Shown piece by piece: positions 19,144 through 27,955 of a stretch of DNA of 64,000 nt. The stretch is from Phycobacter azelaicus (GTDB lineage: Bacteria > Pseudomonadota > Alphaproteobacteria > Rhodobacterales > Rhodobacteraceae), in the NCBI RefSeq assembly GCF_014884385.1, contig NZ_WKFH01000002.1, forward strand, positions 1-64,000, given 5' to 3'. The translations under genes and the position numbers were made by a program. Each line of letters opens with the position of its first letter. The first letter of the stretch is position 1. The notes below the pieces were generated by a model, which saw only the letters and a list, made by a program, of their open reading frames with translations, was not told where the DNA came from and did no database searches.

Positions 19144-20484
19144 ATGAACGCTAACCTATCATCCCTGTTTGATCGGCTCTTCCCGATCTGCCGCTCCATT
19201 ACCGGTCCCGGCCTGCGGGAAAGTCTGGAAATCTTTGCAGAACATATGCCGTTGCAAATGCATGGAGTGGCGAGCGGTACAAAAGTGCTCGACTGGACTG
19301 TTCCCCCCGAATGGTCGGTACAACATGCACGGCTCATCGGTCCGGACGGCCAGGTCATCTGTGATTTCGACGATCACAACCTTCACCTAGTGAACTATTC
19401 ACAGCCGTTCCAAGGTGAGATGAGCCTCGAAGAATTGCAACCGCATCTGCACTCTCTGCCTCATCTACCGGATGCTATCCCCTATGTGACCAGCTACTAT
19501 CATCCACGCTGGGGTTTTTGTCTCACTCATCGGACGCGTGAAACCCTGCCCCAAGGCACTTATAAAGTCGACATCCAGACGACACATACTCCGGGAGAAG
19601 TCAGCTTCGCCACATGCGATCTGCCGGGCGATAGCGATGAAGTGGTGCTAATCTCGTCTTATCTGTGCCACCCCAGCATGGCGAACAACGAGTTGTCAGG
19701 TCCTTTGGGGCTGCTTCGGCTCTATGAGCGCATTGCTGCATGGCCCAACCGTCGTTTCACATACCGGTTCCTGCTTTGTCCCGAAACGCTGGGTTCTATC
19801 GCCTACCTAGCACGTTTTGGAGCCGACCTGGCCCCCAAACTGCGAGGTGGCATGGTACTGACATGTCTGGGAGGACATCGCGACACCCTCAGCTTCAAGC
19901 TCTCGCGGCGTGACTGGCTGGACCGCCCCAGCACGATGGACAAACTCGCCCGCAGCATGGCTGAAACCTACCCACAGGAATTCGAACTTCGCGACTTCAC
20001 CCCCACTTCGGGATCGGATGAGCGACAATTTTGTTCACCCGGATTTGATTTCCCCATGATCCAGGCAGCACGCACCGTCTACGGTCAGTTCGTGGAATAT
20101 CACACCTCGGCCGATGACAAGCGCTTTATGCGCATTGAGCAGGTCGAGCGTGCTGCTGACCGGTTGGCCGAAATGTTGGAAGTCTTCGATTATGACGGTG
20201 TCGGCCTGCGCTCCCTTGCCCCTTATGGCGAACCACAGCTGGGGCGGCGTGGACTTTACCCTACGATGAACTCACCAATGAATCGCGGCTCTTCCCGTGA
20301 CGGTGCAACAGACCAGCGCCAAACGCTGAACCGGCTTTTGATGACCTTGTCTTTGGCAGATGGAACACATGACCTAGTCCAGATCGCCGAGCGCATTGGA
20401 TGTGGGCCGGATGCGCTTTTGCCAATTATCCGTGAGCTGCGTGCCCAGGGCATTCTGAGCCTAGATGAGGAGAACGCGCAATGA
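19144..20484 (+). CDS. DUF4910/DUF2172-type aminopeptidase-like protein
   Basis: A 446-residue protein of the family often annotated 'aminopeptidase-like domain-containing' and found in polysaccharide clusters. It has an N-terminal FDRLFPICRSITGPGLRESL, an M28-like zinc-site region (SSYLCHPSMANNELSGP), LLCPETLGSIAYL, SGSDERQFCSPGFDFP and VEYHTSADD, and a C-terminal winged-helix-like segment. The HPSxANNE, CPETxGS and EYHTSxDD blocks resemble zinc ligands and the general base of M28-type peptidases or deacylases. It overlaps the acetyltransferase gene by 4 bases, so the two probably act on the same substrate. The reaction is unknown; amide hydrolysis on an amino sugar is a reasonable guess. 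Confidence 0.7.
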   Translation: MNANLSSLFDRLFPICRSITGPGLRESLEIFAEHMPLQMHGVASGTKVLDWTVPPEWSVQHARLIGPDGQVICDFDDHNLHLVNYSQPFQGEMSLEELQPHLHSLPHLPDAIPYVTSYYHPRWGFCLTHRTRETLPQGTYKVDIQTTHTPGEVSFATCDLPGDSDEVVLISSYLCHPSMANNELSGPLGLLRLYERIAAWPNRRFTYRFLLCPETLGSIAYLARFGADLAPKLRGGMVLTCLGGHRDTLSFKLSRRDWLDRPSTMDKLARSMAETYPQEFELRDFTPTSGSDERQFCSPGFDFPMIQAARTVYGQFVEYHTSADDKRFMRIEQVERAADRLAEMLEVFDYDGVGLRSLAPYGEPQLGRRGLYPTMNSPMNRGSSRDGATDQRQTLNRLLMTLSLADGTHDLVQIAERIGCGPDALLPIIRELRAQGILSLDEENAQ

Positions 20485-21248
20485 CCCGCCCTTTAAATGA
20501 CCTTGTCGAGAGTTGGCAGCGCGCCGGGATCGCGCCGGGCGATACGGTTCTGATTCACAGCAGTATCCGTCGAACCAGTGCGCTTGGATATTCCGCCGAA
20601 GACATCAAAACGTCTTTCCTGGAAGCGGTCGGCCCTGAAGGAACCGTCCTGTTTCCTCTGTTCAACTTCGACTTTTGCAAGGGGGTCCCCTTCGATATGC
20701 GCAGCAGCCCCTCTCATATGGGAGCGCTGACGGAAGCTGCGCGCCAAGACCCAAGGGCCATACGTACGGGGCATCCGGTTTATTCCTTTGCAGTGATCGG
20801 TGCGCATGCAGAAGTGTTCCGCGATTTGTGTAACTCAAGTGGCTATGGGACCGACAGCCCATTCGCCATGTTGCGCCGCATGCAGGGCAAGATCGCCGTG
20901 CTGGACTTGATGGGTCAGAACAGCATGACATTTTACCACCATGTCGAAGAAATTCTGGACGTGGATTATCGCTACCACAAGGCTTTCACCGCGCCCTACA
21001 CGGATCACAATGGAATCGAGACCACGCGCACCTTTTCGATTTTCGTCAGAGACATTGAGCGTGGTGTGCTGACCCATGTTAATCCGATGGATGACAAATT
21101 ATGGGAGCTTGGGCTCTATAGCGGTTGCAAGCCAAAGGAAGATTACGGCCTACGCGTTATCGACGCCCGCAGCCTTTTTGATGCCGTAGCCGATGTCATC
21201 AGGAAAGGACGAGCCGAAGGCCAGCTCTATCGCATCGATAGCACTTAA
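20481..21248 (+). CDS. AAC(3)-family N-acetyltransferase
   Basis: A 255-residue protein of the aminoglycoside 3-N-acetyltransferase (Antibiotic_NAT) fold. Motifs: GDTVLIHSSIRR, LFPLFNFDF, SPSHMGALTEAAR, RTGHPVYSFAVIG, TDSPFAMLRR and FYHHVEE with the catalytic-type His-Glu. Members in glycan clusters use acetyl-CoA (or another acyl-CoA) to acylate sugar amines, so this is not evidence of antibiotic resistance. It is coupled by a 4-base overlap to the DUF4910 gene. Because the pse operon opposite lacks pseH, this enzyme is a candidate for the missing N-acetylation step; that link is inference. Confidence 0.8.
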   Translation: MTRPLNDLVESWQRAGIAPGDTVLIHSSIRRTSALGYSAEDIKTSFLEAVGPEGTVLFPLFNFDFCKGVPFDMRSSPSHMGALTEAARQDPRAIRTGHPVYSFAVIGAHAEVFRDLCNSSGYGTDSPFAMLRRMQGKIAVLDLMGQNSMTFYHHVEEILDVDYRYHKAFTAPYTDHNGIETTRTFSIFVRDIERGVLTHVNPMDDKLWELGLYSGCKPKEDYGLRVIDARSLFDAVADVIRKGRAEGQLYRIDST

Positions 21249-21283
21249 CTCCGGGCATCGAACCAAAGATCTATGCCCAGGCT

Positions 21284-22081
21284 TCAGTTGCGACGTCCAT
21301 TCGCCAAAACAAAGCGCACGGCCCTGCCCACCCCTCCCATTCTGCGGCGATGCTTGAGGGCGTAGGCCAGTCGCATCAGGGGCGCCCAAGGTCCGAATAC
21401 TCTGGAAATCATGGCCTGGCGTGCGCGCATCAGATCGGGATCCGACCAGTTGTCGCCGGTGCTGTCATGGGGATGAGACCCCGTCACCACCGGCAGGGAC
21501 ATCCCGGCAAGACCCGCGCGCAGGATATCGCAGACAAAGATGTAATCCTCGGCCACGGGATAACGGGCGCCAAGACCGAATTCGGTGTCAAACCGCAGGT
21601 CCGCCGCGCGGATGGCCGCCAGGCGCACCATGAATTCCGGGGCGCAGATCCGGCCGCTGTTGAGCCGGGTCAGCCTGTGGGCGCGCGCCCGCGACGGCAG
21701 GCGTTCGGCGCGCCAGCCCGCAGCCAGGGCGAGCCCCGGATCCTGCACAAAGGCCTGCGCCAGGACCATGATCCCGACCGGATCCAGCACCTGATCATCA
21801 TCGGCAAAAAGAACCAGCGGCTGATCGGCCTGCGCCAGGGCTGCATTGCGGCTGCGCGACAGCCCCCTGCCCTCAAGCGCCAGCACCCGGGTATCGACTC
21901 GTGCCTCAAGCACCTTGCGTATGCCCGGATCCGCCGCCTCGGGGCATTGCAGAAGGATCAGGTAGGTCAGGCCCGGGCGCGGCGCGGGCAGACGAATGCG
22001 GGCAAGCCCTGCGCCAAGGGTCGAGATCGCAACCGCAACCCCAAGGGGCGCGGCCCCCGGATCAGCGTTTGAGGCCGGCAT
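21284..22081 (-). CDS. Family 2 glycosyltransferase (GT-A)
   Basis: A 265-residue protein with a compact GT-A domain. GLSRSRNAALAQA precedes the DXD-type metal site LFADDDQVLDP; PVAEDYIFVCDILRAG lies in the acceptor half, and a basic C-terminus (LKHRRRMGGVG) could touch the membrane. No transmembrane helix. Its start overlaps the methyltransferase gene by 20 bases, so the two are cotranscribed. It converges with the acetyltransferase gene at 21248. Donor unknown. Confidence 0.75.
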   Translation of the reverse strand: MPASNADPGAAPLGVAVAISTLGAGLARIRLPAPRPGLTYLILLQCPEAADPGIRKVLEARVDTRVLALEGRGLSRSRNAALAQADQPLVLFADDDQVLDPVGIMVLAQAFVQDPGLALAAGWRAERLPSRARAHRLTRLNSGRICAPEFMVRLAAIRAADLRFDTEFGLGARYPVAEDYIFVCDILRAGLAGMSLPVVTGSHPHDSTGDNWSDPDLMRARQAMISRVFGPWAPLMRLAYALKHRRRMGGVGRAVRFVLANGRRN

Positions 22082-22742
22082 AGTTCACCCGGACATTTTC
22101 ACGCCAACCACCCAGGGCATCGCATTCGATGAGGTTACCGTCGCGCCCGCGCAGATCTCGGCGGCGCTCAGTAAAGTCGAAATCTGCATGCAGGCACTCA
22201 AGACCCGGAAACAGCGATTTCAGCCCTTCCGCTGAAAACCGCCAGTAATCGATCGGACAGGGATGATAGCGCCACGAAAACAGGGTGCTGTGAAAGGCGA
22301 CACCGCCGGGCTTCAGCAGCCGTGTGATTTCCTGCCCCGCCAGCCAGGGCCGGTCGATATGCTCAAAGACATCAAGGCTGAAAATGAAATCATAGCTTTC
22401 ATCCGGGATATGCGGACAGTGAGTGATGTCACCGACCATGACCTCGACATCGGCGCCCGGCGCATCCTTGAGATCCATCGCATGATAGGTAAAGACGGGA
22501 AAAGCCGCCTGGCGCGGATTGAGGCGACCACCGATCTCAAGCATGGTGCCCGAGGTGCAACCGACCTGCTCAAGAAGGGTTCGGGCCAGATGCTCCACCC
22601 GCTCTCCGCGGGGCAACTCTTCTTGCCAAAGTTGTTTTTCGGCCTGCGCCTGGCGCAGGGTGTCTGCCGCCGATGGGCTGACCACGCGATCCGGGTTCAA
22701 AAACCCCTGCGCGGCCGCCTTCAGCCTCTTCCCAAAGCTCAT
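22062..22742 (-). CDS. Class I SAM-dependent methyltransferase
   Basis: A 226-residue protein with a Methyltransf_11-like core: MLEIGGRLNPRQAAF (SAM-binding loop), MVGDITHCPHIPDESYDFIF, SLDVFEHIDRPWLAGQEITR, LLKPGGVAFHST. It probably O-methylates a sugar residue or lipid-linked glycan. The ATG at 22742 (MSFGKRLK) is chosen; an in-frame extension to 22823 has no ribosome site. It lies between two GT2 genes on the same strand. Confidence 0.75.
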   Translation of the reverse strand: MSFGKRLKAAAQGFLNPDRVVSPSAADTLRQAQAEKQLWQEELPRGERVEHLARTLLEQVGCTSGTMLEIGGRLNPRQAAFPVFTYHAMDLKDAPGADVEVMVGDITHCPHIPDESYDFIFSLDVFEHIDRPWLAGQEITRLLKPGGVAFHSTLFSWRYHPCPIDYWRFSAEGLKSLFPGLECLHADFDFTERRRDLRGRDGNLIECDALGGWRENVRVNYAGLKR

Positions 22743-22838
22743 TAAAATCTCATTTTGCCATTGTTCGCGTTTTCCATGCTCGTACCCCGGATCGGGGGGG
22801 CTTGCCAATGGTCTGGCCCTCATGTGCCCTTTGAGCAG

Positions 22839-23675
22839 TTAGCCGCGCAGCAGGCGGCGCAGCAGATGGTTCGACAGGTACCAGCCCGCGCGCGCAGGCG
22901 AAAACCCGAGATGCGTGCGGTACATCTGCCATGTGGCCCGGATCGCGCGCCCTTTCGGAGCGCTGAGCGAATCCGGTTGAACATGATGGATCGCCAGCGG
23001 CCGGTCCAGCCCATGCGCGCGCCCGCCCTGCTCCAGCAGTTTCAACCAGAGGGCAAAGTCCTGCCGCATGCGCAGGTCCGGCATTTCAACCGTGCCGAAA
23101 TGGGCCCGGTCATAAAGCGCGGTCAGGCAACCGATCACATTGCCCTTGAGCAGCTGTGCGCGATCGACCGCTGCGGGCACCCGGACCTGGCGGCGCTGTG
23201 CTCCGCGCTGGCGCCAGAAACCGGTATAGCTGAAAGATGCGCCGCTTGCCTCCATGAAGCTCAACTGAGAGGTGAGCTTTTCCGGCAGCCATTCATCATC
23301 GGCATCGAGAAAGGCAATGTAACGCCCGCGCGCCTGCGCAAGGCCGGCATTGCGCGCCGCGGCCGCGCCGCTGTTGCGCGACTGGCGCAGAACCCGGATC
23401 CTCGGGTCCGCGGCCGCCAGATCCGCGCAAAGATCCGCTGATCCGTCAGAGGAGCCATCCTCGATCAGCACCAGCTCCCAATCGGGATAGTCCTGCGCCT
23501 GAACCGAAGCCACGGCCCGCGTAAGTGTCTTTTCTGCATTGAAGACTGGCATGATCACAGAGACCAACCCGTCGACCAGATCAGACCGTGTTTGCGGCAC
23601 AGGTTCGACGGGGGTGGCGGACTGGGTGCGCGCGGCGGCCAGCGGATCGGACAGGGGTGATTTATCGCCTTTCAC
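22839..23675 (-). CDS. Family 2 glycosyltransferase (GT-A)
   Basis: A 278-residue GT2 enzyme with SVIMPVFNAEKTLTRAVASV, VLIEDGSSDGS, the SGAAAARNAGLAQARG segment and the metal-binding FLDADDEWLPEKL. After the catalytic domain comes a short helical tail without membrane helices. I prefer the GTG at 23675, which has GAAAGG six bases upstream; an earlier in-frame start at 23726 is possible. First gene of the three-gene minus operon, diverging from the NeuB-family gene. Confidence 0.82.
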   Translation of the reverse strand: MKGDKSPLSDPLAAARTQSATPVEPVPQTRSDLVDGLVSVIMPVFNAEKTLTRAVASVQAQDYPDWELVLIEDGSSDGSADLCADLAAADPRIRVLRQSRNSGAAAARNAGLAQARGRYIAFLDADDEWLPEKLTSQLSFMEASGASFSYTGFWRQRGAQRRQVRVPAAVDRAQLLKGNVIGCLTALYDRAHFGTVEMPDLRMRQDFALWLKLLEQGGRAHGLDRPLAIHHVQPDSLSAPKGRAIRATWQMYRTHLGFSPARAGWYLSNHLLRRLLRG

Positions 23676-23824
23676 GATCGGCCTTTCTGCGCTACCAAGA
23701 CGCGATCCTGCGGCCGGCGGTCGCATTCGTTTGGGAGCCGCCCTCGCTCACGCCTAGATTGTAGCGCGGTAGAGGCGCAGGTTTCCCGGACGCCACGCAT
23801 TATGTAACACATTGGGCAGATCTC

Positions 23825-24754
23825 ATGACTGAAGCACATTCTCCGGTAAAGGTTATCGCCGAGATCGGATGCAATCACAAAGGCGAAATGGATATCGCCA
23901 AGGAACTGATCCGGGTCGCAGCGCACGTCTGCAAGGCGGATATCGCCAAGTTCCAGAAGCGCCACAACCGTGAATTGCTCACCCCCAAGCAATATGACAC
24001 CCCGCACCCCAACCCGGCGAACTCCTACGGCGACACCTATGGCGCTCACCGCGAGTTCCTGGAATTTGACACCGACCAGCATAAAGAGCTGATCGACTGC
24101 TGCACGGAAAACGGCATCGCCTATTCCACCAGTGTCTGGGATCTGACCTCGGCCAAGGAAATGGCAGCGCTGAACCCGCCGCTTCTGAAAATCCCCTCGG
24201 CCACCAACCAGCACTATGACCTGCAGGGCTATCTCTGCGAGCATTACGCGGGCGAGATCCACGTCTCCACCGGCATGTCCACCGGTCAGGAAATCGGCGA
24301 TCTGGTGAACTTCTACGCCGAGCGCGGCCGCGCCAAGGACCTGGTGGTCTACAGCTGCACCTCGGGCTACCCGGTGGCCTTTGAAGACATCTGCCTGTTC
24401 GAAATCCGCAACCTGATGGAGAAATTCGGCGCCACCGTCAAAGGTATCGGCTTCTCTGGTCACCACCTTGGCATTACCGCCGATGTGGCCGCCCTGGCGG
24501 TGGGCCGCACCATGGAGGCGGACGGCAAGGGCAAGTTCACCCATATCGAGCGTCACTTCACCCTGGACCGCACCTGGAAAGGCACCGACCATGCCGCCAG
24601 CCTCGAGCCCGACGGGCTGCGCCGCCTGTGCCGCGATCTGAAGAACGTGGACAAGGCCCTGGCCTACAAGGGTCAGGACATCCTGCCGGTCGAGCAGGTC
24701 CAGCGCGACAAGCTGAAATGGGTCAAGGCGGACCACGAAACCGCCGCCGAATAA
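23825..24754 (+). CDS. NeuB-family sialic acid/Kdn synthase without SAF domain
   Basis: A 309-residue PEP-dependent aldol-condensing enzyme. The barrel starts VKVIAEIGCNHKGEMDIAKE, then IAKFQKRHNRELL, LKIPSATNQHYDL, HVSTGMSTGQEI, CTSGYPVAFEDI, FSGHHLGITADVAAL and HIERHFTLDRTWKGTDHAAS. Typical NeuB proteins have ~350 residues and end in a SAF (antifreeze-like) domain; here the chain stops soon after the barrel, so that domain is missing. It is distinct from pseI at 6163. It is the most likely partner of the NeuA/HAD fusion at 3348, making Kdn-9-P, Kdn or a relative. Followed by a good terminator. Confidence 0.88.
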   Translation: MTEAHSPVKVIAEIGCNHKGEMDIAKELIRVAAHVCKADIAKFQKRHNRELLTPKQYDTPHPNPANSYGDTYGAHREFLEFDTDQHKELIDCCTENGIAYSTSVWDLTSAKEMAALNPPLLKIPSATNQHYDLQGYLCEHYAGEIHVSTGMSTGQEIGDLVNFYAERGRAKDLVVYSCTSGYPVAFEDICLFEIRNLMEKFGATVKGIGFSGHHLGITADVAALAVGRTMEADGKGKFTHIERHFTLDRTWKGTDHAASLEPDGLRRLCRDLKNVDKALAYKGQDILPVEQVQRDKLKWVKADHETAAE

Positions 24755-24799
24755 TCCCCCTGCCCCCGCCTCGACAGCGGGGACAGCGCATTAACAGAC

Positions 24800-24833
24800 A
24801 GGCCGTGCTTCCAAAAGGGGCACGGCCTTTTTC
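24800..24833 (+). terminator. Rho-independent terminator after the NeuB-family gene
   Basis: A perfect 9-bp stem, AGGCCGTGC (24800-24808) with GCACGGCCT (24820-24828), an 11-base loop, then a T run. It lies 46 bases after the stop of the NeuB-family gene and before the convergent kpsM end. Confidence 0.88.
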
Positions 24834-24872
24834 ATTGAGTCGCTTGCTGCCATCTCCGGGGCAAAGGCACCC

Positions 24873-25715
24873 TTACTTGTAAAGGATGTCCTTGCTGAAC
24901 TTGCGCAGTAAAAGGATGCCGAAGAAGCCGGGGATCACCCCGAGAAGTGCCACATATATCAGCGAGATATAGCCCGGGTCGTAGGTGGAATAGAAACCCG
25001 TACGGATCAGCCCCGTCAAATGCACAAGCGGATTGAACCAGAGGATGTTCTGAACAACCATGGGCAGATCTTCGTAGATGTAGAAGACGCCGGACACCAG
25101 CATCAGGGGCCGGGTCAGCACGCCCCAGATCATCTTGTAGACCGGGAAGGAAAAACTCATGTAGGCGTTGAAGGTGCCGATCCCCACCGCCAGCAGAGTG
25201 GTCATCGCATAGGTCAAAAGGATCGGGCCGAAATCCAGGATCGCCCGGATATCCTCCACGATGAAAACCCCGGTAAAGATGATCGCCGACACCATGATCT
25301 GGGTGAGAACCGCCAGGATGCTGCGCGAGACCAATGTGTCCACATAGGTGACCCGCGGATAGGCCAGCAGCGCCTGGTTGAAGGAGATCGCCGCCCCCAC
25401 GGCGGTCGAAACCTCCTGGAACATGCGCAGCACCATGAACCCGGTGGCATAAAACAGCACGAAGCTGGTCCCGAGCGAGGGCGAGCGCAGCAGAAAGGAA
25501 AAGGCAAGGGTCAAGATAACGATCATCGCCACCGGCTGCAGGATCGCCCAGATATAACCGCCCGGGCTGCGCCCGTAGGTGGTCGACATCTCACGCAGGA
25601 TCAGGGCGACCACGGTGCGCAGGCCGCGGTAGCGGAGATTGGACGGCACTGCCGGGGTCATCGCGGGCGGGACACTCTGGGCCTCGGGCAGCTCTGCTAT
25701 CGGGGTTTGTGTCAT
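24873..25715 (-). CDS. kpsM: Capsule ABC transporter permease, KpsM/Wzm type
   Basis: A 280-residue ABC-2 permease. After a ~35-residue cytoplasmic N-terminus come TALILREMSTTYGRSPGG-like amphipathic helix residues (ALILREMSTTYGRSPGGYIW). About six hydrophobic helices follow (for example MIVILTLAFSFLL, LTYAMTTLLAVGIG, YISLIYVALLGVIPGFFGIL). With the KpsT ATPase it moves finished polysaccharide across the inner membrane. I use the ATG at 25715 (MTQTPIAEL); a longer start at 25802 would enter the kpsE gene. It diverges from kpsE/kpsT. Confidence 0.88.
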   Translation of the reverse strand: MTQTPIAELPEAQSVPPAMTPAVPSNLRYRGLRTVVALILREMSTTYGRSPGGYIWAILQPVAMIVILTLAFSFLLRSPSLGTSFVLFYATGFMVLRMFQEVSTAVGAAISFNQALLAYPRVTYVDTLVSRSILAVLTQIMVSAIIFTGVFIVEDIRAILDFGPILLTYAMTTLLAVGIGTFNAYMSFSFPVYKMIWGVLTRPLMLVSGVFYIYEDLPMVVQNILWFNPLVHLTGLIRTGFYSTYDPGYISLIYVALLGVIPGFFGILLLRKFSKDILYK

Positions 25716-25760
25716 TAAGGCTGGTACTTTCGCACGGCTTGTGAAATCTGATAGACAGTT

Positions 25761-27095
25761 TTGGAAACAATCGTTTGGACCACAGGCTTGGCTGATAATC
25801 AATCAAATCCCGCCGCGTCAAAACAGGCAAGTGCTGAGACAGGCAAGACGCCCTCGAAAGCGCCCGCCAAGCCAAAGAGCAAACCGGAGGCCAAGCCAAA
25901 GGCCGCGGAGGCTCCCAAGCCTAAGCCTAAGCCGAAACCGGCTGCGAAACCACCGGCCGATCCGATCTATGCCCCGGCCCGCCCGGCCCGGCGCCAGCGG
26001 CGTCATTGGATGCTATTCCTCAGTTTCCTGGTCTGTGTGATCCTGCCCAGTTTCATCACCGGTGGCTACCTGTGGACCCGGGCGGTGGACCAGTACACCT
26101 CCAGCGTCGGCTTCACCGTGCGCCGCGAGGATACCCCATCGGCGGTGGACCTTCTGGGCGGCCTTGGAGCCTTTTCCGGCGCCAGCTCATCGGACAGTGA
26201 CATCCTGTTCGAATTCATCCAGTCTCAGGAGCTGGTGGAACGGGTCGACGAAACGCTGGACCTGCACAGTCTCTACAGTCGCCACCACACCACCGATCCG
26301 GTCTTTTCCCTGGCACCGGACAGCAGCATCGAGGATCTGGTCGACTACTGGCAGCGCATGGTGCTGATCTCCTATGCGCCGGGCACCGGTCTGATCGAGT
26401 TGAAGATCCTGGCCTTCACCCCGGAAGAGGCCCGCGCCATTGCCCAAGAAATCTTCCGCGAGAGCAGCGAGATGATCAACATGCTCTCGGCCATCGCCCG
26501 CGAGGATGCCACCCGCTATGCCCGCGAAGAGCTGGACACCGCCGTCGCGCAGCTGAAGCAGGCGCGTCAGGCCCTGACCTCTTTCCGCTCGCGCACGCAG
26601 ATCGTCGATCCCAGCGCCGATATCCAGATGCAGATGGGGCTTTTGAACACCCTTCAGCAGCAATTGGGCAAGGAACTCATTGATTACGACCTGCTGCTCA
26701 CCTCGGTCCAGCAGGGCGACCCCCGCCTGCAGAAATCGCAACAGCGCATCGCGGCCCTGCGCGCCCGCATCGAGGCCGAGCGCGACAAATTCGGCAGCGG
26801 CCGGGAAACCGCCTCGGGCGAAGGCTATGCAACGCTGGTGGCAGAATTCGAACGGCTGATGGTGGACCGTGAGTTTGCCGAGAAGAAATACACCGGCGCC
26901 CTGTCCAACTATGATATTGCCCTCGCCCAGGCACAGCGCCAGAGCCGCTATCTGGCGGCTTATCTGCACCCCACCCTGGCCGAAAGCGCAGAATACCCCC
27001 GCCGCCCGCTGCTGATGGGGCTGACCGTATTGTTCCTGCTCATCGCCTGGAGCACCTCGGCCCTGATCTACTACTCGCTTCGGGACAGGCGTTAA
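25761..27095 (+). CDS. kpsE: Capsule export inner-membrane protein, KpsE-like (PCP-3)
   Basis: About 444 residues. The N-terminus is a Lys/Pro/Ala-rich cytoplasmic tail (residues ~20-75), then a membrane helix (WMLFLSFLVCVILPSFITGG) and a periplasmic section opening VDQYTSSVGFTVRRE. A long coiled coil spans ~230-390, and a second helix (LLMGLTVLFLLIAWSTSALI) precedes a short basic tail. This is the KpsE/BexC/CtrB arrangement, which links the ABC transporter to the OPX channel. There is no ATG near the 5' end; TTG at 25761 or TTG at 25788 (reading MADNQSNPA) must be used, so the start is uncertain. kpsT follows after 55 bases. Confidence 0.85.
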   Translation: METIVWTTGLADNQSNPAASKQASAETGKTPSKAPAKPKSKPEAKPKAAEAPKPKPKPKPAAKPPADPIYAPARPARRQRRHWMLFLSFLVCVILPSFITGGYLWTRAVDQYTSSVGFTVRREDTPSAVDLLGGLGAFSGASSSDSDILFEFIQSQELVERVDETLDLHSLYSRHHTTDPVFSLAPDSSIEDLVDYWQRMVLISYAPGTGLIELKILAFTPEEARAIAQEIFRESSEMINMLSAIAREDATRYAREELDTAVAQLKQARQALTSFRSRTQIVDPSADIQMQMGLLNTLQQQLGKELIDYDLLLTSVQQGDPRLQKSQQRIAALRARIEAERDKFGSGRETASGEGYATLVAEFERLMVDREFAEKKYTGALSNYDIALAQAQRQSRYLAAYLHPTLAESAEYPRRPLLMGLTVLFLLIAWSTSALIYYSLRDRR

Positions 27096-27150
27096 TTGCG
27101 GACGGGCGTTGATTGAGGACGGGCGCTAACCGGCGGGAAGAGGGCTGAGC

Positions 27151-27813
27151 ATGATCACGCTGGAAAATCTGACCAAGAGTTTTCCCACCCCCAACGGGCG
27201 CAAATTCGTGGCCCGCAACGTCAACCTGACCATCCCAAAGGGCAAGTCGCTGGCCCTGCTGGGGCGCAACGGGGCGGGCAAATCCACCATGTTGCAGATG
27301 ATCTCGGGCACGATGAACCCGGATTCGGGGCGCATCATCTCCTCGGGAAATGTCTCCTTTCCAGTGGGGTTCGCGGGCTCGTTTCACCGCGATCTGACCG
27401 GCGCTCAGAATGCCCGTTTCGTGGCCCGCATCTATGGTGTGGACACCGATGATCTGCTGGATTTCGTCGCCGATTTCGCGGCTCTCGGCGGCCATCTGCA
27501 CATGCCGGTGCGCAGCTATTCCTCAGGCATGCGCTCACGCCTGGCCTTCGGCATCTCCATGGCACTGAAGTTTGACACCTACCTGGTGGACGAGGTGACC
27601 TCGGTCGGAGACAGCGCCTTTCGCCGCAAAAGCGCGGCCATCTTCAAGGCGCGGATGAAAGAATCAAATGCCATCGTGGTCACCCATTCGCTGATCGAGG
27701 TGCGCAATCTCTGCAATGCCGGCGCGGTGCTGGAAAATGGCGAGGTGACCTATTTCGACGACGTCGAAGAAGCCATCGCCCTGCATGTGAGCAATATGAA
27801 AAAGGCAAAATGA
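27151..27813 (+). CDS. kpsT: Capsule ABC transporter ATPase, KpsT type
   Basis: A 220-residue ABC ATPase with Walker A LLGRNGAGKST, the signature-type stretch VRSYSSGMRSRLAFG, Walker B region FDTYLVDEVTSVGD and the switch His in AIVVTHS. This size and the SYSSGMRxRLAF signature are typical of capsule exporters (KpsT, BexA, CtrD). It works with kpsM and kpsE. GGAAGAGGG lies upstream of the start. No clear terminator follows. Confidence 0.92.
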   Translation: MITLENLTKSFPTPNGRKFVARNVNLTIPKGKSLALLGRNGAGKSTMLQMISGTMNPDSGRIISSGNVSFPVGFAGSFHRDLTGAQNARFVARIYGVDTDDLLDFVADFAALGGHLHMPVRSYSSGMRSRLAFGISMALKFDTYLVDEVTSVGDSAFRRKSAAIFKARMKESNAIVVTHSLIEVRNLCNAGAVLENGEVTYFDDVEEAIALHVSNMKKAK

Positions 27814-27955
27814 TCCCGGAACACCCCCGGTTTGTTCGCATCATTGGCCCCAAAATAGAAACAATCCTAAACATAATTGACGATTGGGCTGCGCGCGGCT
27901 CCACCCGGGGTTAACCCCTGCCCGCCACCTTGGCCGTGAGCAATCACAGGTCAGA

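Noticed and set aside
20481..21248. AAC(3)-like gene as an aminoglycoside resistance gene
   Set aside because: It is coupled to a DUF4910 gene inside a glycan cluster. The family includes many sugar-modifying members, and nothing here points to resistance.
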